Below, in pieces: positions 23,032 through 27,179 of a DNA stretch of 27,179 bases. The stretch covers positions 1-27,179 of the forward strand of contig JAYVJM010000102.1 in assembly GCA_043769275.1 (NCBI GenBank), in the 5' to 3' direction. Under the pieces are notes generated by a model. The model saw only the letters and a list, made by a program, of their open reading frames with translations, was not told where the DNA came from and searched no databases. Position numbers and translations under genes: made by a program. How positions within the stretch are numbered: position 1 is the stretch's first letter; each line of letters begins with the position of its first letter. Origin of the DNA: JAYVJM01 sp043769275 (GTDB lineage: Bacteria; Pseudomonadota; Gammaproteobacteria; Pseudomonadales; UBA7239).

Positions 23032-24000
23032 ATGAATATCAAAGGCTTGGGTTATGTGGGTTATGGCGCGCCAGACCCTTCGCAATGGCTGGCTTACGGT
23101 TGCGGCATTCTCGGTGCCATGCCGGCTCGCGCACTGCCGGGCGAAGCGTGGGGCATGCCGATGGATCCCACAGCCGGTCCTGCCAGCAAAGGCACAGGCG
23201 TTGGCGCAGATGGCTCGGTATACCTTAAATTTGACCAGCGCCAATGGCGCGTGGCGATACACCCAAGCCAAACCAATGCTGGCTTGATGTATATAGGGTT
23301 TGAAGTTGGTGGCCAAATAGATTTAGAACAGACCTTTACTGAGCTAAAAGAACAGGGCATCATCGCCCGCTTAGGCACAAAAGAAGAGGCTCGAGCGCGT
23401 TCGGTTACCGGTATCGCCTATAGCCAAGACCCGTCTGGCAACCCGCTGGAGTTTTTTTACGGCGCGTGTGATGACTTCAAATTCCAGTCGCCGCAAGGCA
23501 TGACATTTAAAACGGGCGCGATGGGGCTGGGACATCTGAATCTGTTGGTGTCTGACCTGCAGGCCAACCAAGATTTTTACACGCGCGTGCTGGGCTTCAA
23601 GCTGTCGGATTACATTATGTTCGGGTCGGATATGTCGGCCAATTTTTATTACTGTAATCGCCGCCATCACAGCATAGGCTTAACGCGTGTTGGCCCGATT
23701 AACGGCATTCACCACATGATGCTGGAATGCACCACGGTGGATGACGTGTTGCGTTGCTATGAGCGCGTACAGGCGGCTGGCATTACGGTCACTTCAACGT
23801 TGGGTCGGCACATTAACGACAACATTCTGTCGTTTTATATGCAAAGCCCGTTCGGCTTTGAGGTGGAAATTGGTTGGGATGCCGTCGAGGTGGGCGATGA
23901 CTGGTTGCCGCGTGAGTTTTGTGAAGGCGACATCTGGGGGCATAAGGGGCTTGATCCTGAAACCATCAAAAAATCTGCCGAACAGATTAAACAGAAGTAA
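23032..24000 (+). CDS. Type I extradiol ring-cleavage dioxygenase (BphC/HsaC-like)
   Basis: This 322-residue vicinal-oxygen-chelate protein has two tandem domains and would cleave a catechol next to its hydroxyl groups using Fe(II) and oxygen, as 2,3-dihydroxybiphenyl or steroid seco-catechol dioxygenases do. The metal ligands appear as H168 (MGLGHLNLL), H228 (GIHHMMLE) and E279 (GFEVEIGW). H213, H260 and Y269 match the second-shell catalytic residues of BphC, with similar spacing. The ATG at 23032 is chosen for its CAGGAG ribosome site over 23014. No other ring-degradation genes are in the window, so the real substrate is uncertain. bolA follows after 17 bases. Confidence 0.9.
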   Translation: MNIKGLGYVGYGAPDPSQWLAYGCGILGAMPARALPGEAWGMPMDPTAGPASKGTGVGADGSVYLKFDQRQWRVAIHPSQTNAGLMYIGFEVGGQIDLEQTFTELKEQGIIARLGTKEEARARSVTGIAYSQDPSGNPLEFFYGACDDFKFQSPQGMTFKTGAMGLGHLNLLVSDLQANQDFYTRVLGFKLSDYIMFGSDMSANFYYCNRRHHSIGLTRVGPINGIHHMMLECTTVDDVLRCYERVQAAGITVTSTLGRHINDNILSFYMQSPFGFEVEIGWDAVEVGDDWLPREFCEGDIWGHKGLDPETIKKSAEQIKQK

Positions 24001-24017
24001 TTAGCGAAGGCGTGAAA

Positions 24018-24335
24018 ATGCAAAAACAGACAGCTATCGAGCAGATCATTCTCGCAGTATTCACGCCCACGTTTTGCGAGCTGATTAACGAAAGCAACCA
24101 ACACAACGTCCCTGCCGGTAGTGAGTCGCATTTCAAGCTGGTGTTGGTGACGGATGTGTTCCACGGCTTGCGGCCTGTGATGCGTCACCAACGTGTATAT
24201 GCCGCACTGGGTGAGATGATGGGGCAGATTCACGCATTGGCACTGCATACCTACACGCCGGAAGAGTGGCAAGAAAAAACCGCGGCACCGGCTTCGCCTG
24301 CGTGTTTGGGTGGTAGTAAACATGCCGGCGAATAA
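24018..24335 (+). CDS. bolA: BolA-family protein
   Basis: This 105-residue BolA/IbaG-type protein has the family core HFKLVLVTDVFHGLRPVMRHQRVYAAL and the LALHTYTPEEW end of that core (no stretch longer than this is needed for recognition). BolA proteins work with monothiol glutaredoxins in iron-sulfur handling and can act as transcription regulators of cell shape and envelope. The ATG at 24018 is preferred to the GTG at 24012 because of the GCGAAGG ribosome site seven bases upstream. It lies 17 bases after the dioxygenase stop and overlaps the nitroreductase start, so the three genes are probably one transcript. About 20 Ala/Gly-rich residues at the C-terminus are extra. Confidence 0.92.
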   Translation: MQKQTAIEQIILAVFTPTFCELINESNQHNVPAGSESHFKLVLVTDVFHGLRPVMRHQRVYAALGEMMGQIHALALHTYTPEEWQEKTAAPASPACLGGSKHAGE

Positions 24336-24924
24336 TGCCGGTGTTGCGCGCAATGCCAACGCCGTGCTCGCAGCCCTGCACAGCCGCGTTTCCGTGGGTG
24401 AAGTTACCGATCCTGCGCCCAGTGCCGCCCAGCGTGAAGCCATCTTCAAAGCTGCACTGCGCGCACCTGATCACGGCCTGCTGCGCCCGTGGCGTTTTCT
24501 GTGTGTGGAAGGCGAAGCCCGTAAACACTTGGGGCAGATATTGGCGGACGTTGAAGAATCTGTCCTCGATGAACCGTTAACGCCAACACAACGCGGTAAA
24601 ATTATTGCTCGCCCCTTGCGTGCGCCGCTGCTGGTTTTGGTTGTCGCCAAAGTGCAAGCGCACAGTAAAGTGCCAGAGCTTGAGCAGTTGTTATCGACAG
24701 CCGCCGCCGTGCAAAACATGCTGATTGCCGCGCACGCACTCGGGGTGGGCGCCATGTGGCGTACGGGGTTATCAACATACACGCCTTTGTTGGCTAAAAA
24801 ACTGGAGTTGGCAAGCGATGAGCGTTTGCTGGGTTTTTTGTACATGGGCACGCCTCGCGCACAGCAAAAGTCTGCACCAGAGCTGAATGTGGCAGAATTT
24901 TTTTGTGTTTGGCCGAGAGCTTAA
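24322..24924 (+). CDS. Nitroreductase-family flavoprotein, YdjA-like
   Basis: This 200-residue protein belongs to the small FMN-binding nitroreductases of the YdjA subgroup, which reduce nitro-compounds or quinones with NAD(P)H. It has the N-terminal SRVSVGEVTDP, where family members have SRRS, then the APDHG-LRPWRF flavin region and GVGAMWRTG near the second flavin contact. The ATG at 24322 sits inside the end of bolA (14-base overlap), and a GTG at 24310 is an alternative start. Overlap with bolA suggests coupled translation. The natural substrate is not known. Confidence 0.88.
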   Translation: MPANNAGVARNANAVLAALHSRVSVGEVTDPAPSAAQREAIFKAALRAPDHGLLRPWRFLCVEGEARKHLGQILADVEESVLDEPLTPTQRGKIIARPLRAPLLVLVVAKVQAHSKVPELEQLLSTAAAVQNMLIAAHALGVGAMWRTGLSTYTPLLAKKLELASDERLLGFLYMGTPRAQQKSAPELNVAEFFCVWPRA

Positions 24925-24972
24925 GGCATTACCCCCCGTTCAATTTTTAGTCAGCTGCTTCATCGGCGTATC

Positions 24973-25938
24973 ATGCGATCGGTGTTTTTGTTCGCGCTGT
25001 GTAAACCCAGAAATTACCGAGTCAGGTGTGTGGATAAAGTAAAAATACCGAAAAGCGAACATCTCAAGGCGTGGCTGATACGTGCGCTCTACGCGCTGCT
25101 GGCCTGTTTGCCGCTCTCCGTGATTCAACTGTTTGGCGGGTGGGTTGGGCGTGCTTTCTGGCGTGCCAATACGCGCGAAGCGCAAAATACACGTGCGAAT
25201 ATCGCCCTGTGTTTTCCTGCGCTGTCTGTCCGTGAGCAAAATAAATTGGCGCGGCGCAGCTTGATCGAAACCGGCAAAACTTTGTTGGAAACGGGCGCGT
25301 GCTGGAACTGGTCACTGGAAAAATGCCGTCGTCTGATTCGCCATATCGAGGGAGAAGATATCTTTGCCGCGCGCTGTGCCGATGCGCGTGGCTTGATTTT
25401 GTTATTGCCCCATCTCTGCACCTGGGAAATGTTGCATCCGGTGCTTACTCAGCACACGCCGTTCACCGCGATGTACAAGCCGCCCAAAATTACTTTGTTG
25501 GATAAGTGGATGCAGCGCGTGCGCGAGCGCAGCAGCGCGGTGATGGTACCGGCCAATCGTCGCGGCGTGAGCGAGTTGATGAAAGCGCTCAAAAACGGCC
25601 AGTGTGTGGTGGTGTTGCCCGATCAGGAGCCTGAACGCAACGGTGGTGCGTTTGCGCCTTTTTTCGGCGTGGAAACCTTAACCATGACGTTGGTACACGG
25701 TTTGGCGACAAAAACCGGTGCGCAATTGTTGGTGGCGAACGCCGAAAGGCTGCCAAAAGGACTTGGTTTCAATGTGGTTTTTCGTGACGCGAATGCCGTT
25801 AATGTGGCGGATGTGCGCGCATCGCTGACGGCAATGAATGCCATTATCGAAACGGCCGTGCGGGCGATTCCAGCGCAATATCAATGGGAATACAAACGCT
25901 TTAAGCGCAAGCCAAGCGGCAAAGCCGATTTTTATTGA
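24973..25938 (+). CDS. Lipid A biosynthesis lauroyl/myristoyl acyltransferase (LpxL/HtrB family)
   Basis: This inner-membrane acyltransferase adds a secondary acyl chain to lipid A. The family HX4(D/E) motif is present as HLCTWE (H147, E152). An N-terminal membrane helix lies at about residues 33-58, and the C-terminus WEYKRFKRKP matches the family's conserved end. The start is uncertain. ATG 24973 gives 321 residues but has no ribosome site. GTG 25030, after a short AGG, gives 302 residues, close to the 306 of E. coli LpxL and placing the motif at residues 128-133. Whether the donor is lauroyl- or myristoyl-ACP cannot be told. It ends nine bases before the convergent yajD stop. Confidence 0.9.
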   Translation: MRSVFLFALCKPRNYRVRCVDKVKIPKSEHLKAWLIRALYALLACLPLSVIQLFGGWVGRAFWRANTREAQNTRANIALCFPALSVREQNKLARRSLIETGKTLLETGACWNWSLEKCRRLIRHIEGEDIFAARCADARGLILLLPHLCTWEMLHPVLTQHTPFTAMYKPPKITLLDKWMQRVRERSSAVMVPANRRGVSELMKALKNGQCVVVLPDQEPERNGGAFAPFFGVETLTMTLVHGLATKTGAQLLVANAERLPKGLGFNVVFRDANAVNVADVRASLTAMNAIIETAVRAIPAQYQWEYKRFKRKPSGKADFY

Positions 25939-25947
25939 TGCGTCGAC

Positions 25948-26346
25948 TCAGTGCCGCGGCTTTCCCAATAAGTCGGCAAGACCGGCAAAGGGATTATGAG
26001 TGGCGGCGGTTTTTTGCGTGTTGCTGTCACTGGATGCGTGCGGGTCGTAATCGGCACCGTATCCACCAAATTTGGCGTGTTCGTTATCGTGGCAGTACAA
26101 ACACAGCAGCTCCCAGTTTGATCCGTCGGCGGGGTTGTTGTCGTGGTTGTGATCTTTGTGATGCACCGTCAGTTCGCTTAACCGTTTACCTGAAAACTCA
26201 CGGGCGCAGCGGCCGCAAATCCACGGATACATCTTCAGTGCTCGCTCGCGGTACGTTTGCTCGCGCGTGCGCTGATTTTGCGTCAGGCTACGCATCAGCG
26301 CGTTGGCTTTGGAAGGGGGCTGTAATGGCGGCTTATATGTGCTCAT
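25948..26346 (-). CDS. yajD: HNH nuclease family protein YajD
   Basis: The 132-residue product matches E. coli YajD, a small HNH-fold protein of unknown target. The two zinc-knuckle pairs are CGRC and CLYC. Between them is the HNH core with LTVHHKDHNHDNNPADGSNW, and the family's NPFA motif is near the C-terminus. The ATG at 26346 is chosen over the one at 26418 because the family likeness begins there; neither has a good ribosome site. It converges on the acyltransferase gene with almost no spacer. A general DNA nicking or repair role is possible but unproven. Confidence 0.92.
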   Translation of the reverse strand: MSTYKPPLQPPSKANALMRSLTQNQRTREQTYRERALKMYPWICGRCAREFSGKRLSELTVHHKDHNHDNNPADGSNWELLCLYCHDNEHAKFGGYGADYDPHASSDSNTQKTAATHNPFAGLADLLGKPRH

Positions 26347-26510
26347 GTTGCTATGGTAAACCGCCGCGCCATAAAAGCTAAAGCGTTGCGCTGGCGTGTG
26401 CAGGATTTGGCGGCTCATCCATTGGCTTGGTGGCGGTAAAAATTAAAAGATTTTCACTCCAGATAATGGTGCCGTCCGGCTGCGTTGATTGGGCAAGGTC
26501 ACTTTATGTT

Positions 26511-26762
26511 TTAGTCGGCTCGGTTTTGCGGTTCGCGCAGCGCGGCGTTCAGCGTATCAATGACGCGTGCCCAGTCGGCATCATTAATAATTTCTTCGTG
26601 CAGAAAAGTGGCTTGTGCGGCTGTCCAAAACGGTGCTTTGGCGAGTTTTGTCTCTGCTGGCAGGGGTCTGTGGCTTTGTAGAAACTGTTCAATGGCTTCG
26701 GGGTCGCTTGGCAAACCTAGCTGTCTAAATAGAGCAGCAAAAGAATGGGTAGGGTTATGCAT
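26511..26762 (-). CDS. DUF2789 family protein
   Basis: This 83-residue protein belongs to the DUF2789 family of small gammaproteobacterial proteins, recognised by LFRQLGLPSDPEAIEQFL, HRPLPAETKLA and APFWTAAQATFL. It is soluble, mostly helical and of unknown function. A strong AGGAG lies seven bases before the ATG at 26762. The 160 bases between this gene and the palindrome at 26922 contain no promoter I can point to. The 92 to 164 bases between it and yajD hold nothing recognisable. Confidence 0.9.
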   Translation of the reverse strand: MHNPTHSFAALFRQLGLPSDPEAIEQFLQSHRPLPAETKLAKAPFWTAAQATFLHEEIINDADWARVIDTLNAALREPQNRAD

Positions 26763-26921
26763 GGCACGCTCCTAGGGGGGGGCTGATGAGCTAGGTGCGC
26801 AAAAAAACATGGGCGCGCCTAGCGGTTAGCTTACAGCAAATGCGCCGCCAGCAGCCATTGGTGCCAAGTGAGAGGCGTGCGGTTTTTCCTCGCTAGGCAC
26901 TAGGGCGGTTTTATGCGCGCC

Positions 26922-26975
26922 AAATGACAAAACTGTCATTTACTTGTTGTTATTCGTAATGAGAATACTTATTGT
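26922..26975 (+). promoter_or_regulatory. Orphan promoter region: perfect palindrome plus Fur-like box
   Basis: AAATGACA-AAAC-TGTCATTT (26922-26941) is a perfect eight-base inverted repeat. Just after it, TTGTTA (26947-26952) and TATTGT (26970-26975) are 17 bases apart, a promoter pointing right. Between them lies a Fur-like stretch (26955-26973) that matches 13 of 19 positions of the Fur consensus. Eighteen bases further on the IS630 element begins, in the opposite orientation, so no gene follows directly. All parts are judged by eye. Confidence 0.45.
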
Positions 26976-26993
26976 TCCGTATGCTATGAAGTG

Positions 26994-27179
26994 TATAGTT
27001 AATCACATAAACAAATAGACGAAAAAATCATTTCATCCAAGGTCATATTTGCGTGGTTTTTCCCAAAACGCTTGAGATTAGCCCAGAGTTTTTCAATAGG
27101 ATTAAGAGGCGGAGAATAGGGTGGCAGAAACAGTAACTGGCATTTACTTTTTGCAATGATATCGAGCGTGCTTTTTGTT
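26994..27179 (-). mobile_element. IS630-family element, 3' end, running off the window
   Basis: The element begins with the terminal sequence TATAGTTAATC at 26994-27004, which is the same as in the left-edge relic (602-612). It contains the C-terminal end of a transposase on the minus strand. It is in the same orientation as the left copy but not deleted where the left copy is, so it may be a complete element beyond the window. Confidence 0.8.
26999..27179 (-). CDS. IS630-family transposase, C-terminal part
   Basis: About 60 residues of transposase are in the window, from STLDIIAKSK to the end ICLCD. The phrase LPPYSPPLNPIEKLWANLK is the classic third catalytic block of IS630 transposases, where the Glu of NPIEKLW completes the DDE triad. 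The frame is open to the right edge. The start, the helix-turn-helix and the first two Asp residues lie outside. Confidence 0.85.
   Translation of the reverse strand, partial: TKSTLDIIAKSKCQLLFLPPYSPPLNPIEKLWANLKRFGKNHANMTLDEMIFSSICLCD

Overview
The window looks like a chromosomal segment of a gammaproteobacterium. The housekeeping genes (recG, ybiT, a PBP7-type endopeptidase, bolA, a lipid A acyltransferase, yajD, a DUF2789 gene) are of Gram-negative, mostly gammaproteobacterial types. The outer-membrane porin, TonB-dependent receptor and lipid A acyltransferase show an outer membrane. A finer placement (for example Cellvibrionales-like, suggested by the LamG/FG-GAP secreted proteins and the steroid/biphenyl-type dioxygenase) is only a guess.

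Left edge (1-860) is a graveyard of mobile DNA. It holds the N-terminal piece of an MmeI-like restriction-modification enzyme, the tail of an AlpA-like prophage regulator, and an internally deleted IS630-family element about 256 bp long. A second copy of the same IS630 family, in the same orientation, enters at the right edge (26994-27179), so related IS630 ends lie at both edges of the window.

Nutrient uptake (927-5000, minus strand): a three-gene ABC importer of the BtuF/BtuC/BtuD (FecB/FecCD/FecE) type, coupled by ATGA overlaps, is followed by an OprB-type porin. The porin has its own sigma70-like promoter overlapped by a Fur-box-like palindrome. A TonB-dependent receptor (10996-13023) is the likely outer-membrane partner. 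Iron-siderophore, haem and cobalamin all remain possible substrates.

Secreted-protein region (5293-17458): a PhoPQ-activated pathogenicity-related (PqaA-like) hydrolase; a 1328-residue protein with two LamG-like units, thrombospondin type 3 calcium repeats and a seven-unit FG-GAP propeller; the TonB receptor; a subtilisin-family protease; and an 880-residue protein with an unrecognised N-terminal half and a seven-repeat FG-GAP/VCBS propeller. The last three exported proteins carry Asp-rich calcium motifs and are the least explained part of the window.

Housekeeping region (17513-26762): recG and the PBP7-like endopeptidase gene are divergent. ybiT and an extradiol dioxygenase gene are divergent. 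The dioxygenase is followed by bolA and a nitroreductase gene that overlaps bolA. Then come the lipid A acyltransferase, yajD and the DUF2789 gene. The right intergenic region holds a perfect palindrome and a promoter with a Fur-like box that fires straight into the IS630 copy, as though its original target gene had been cut off. No tRNA, rRNA or CRISPR array was seen.
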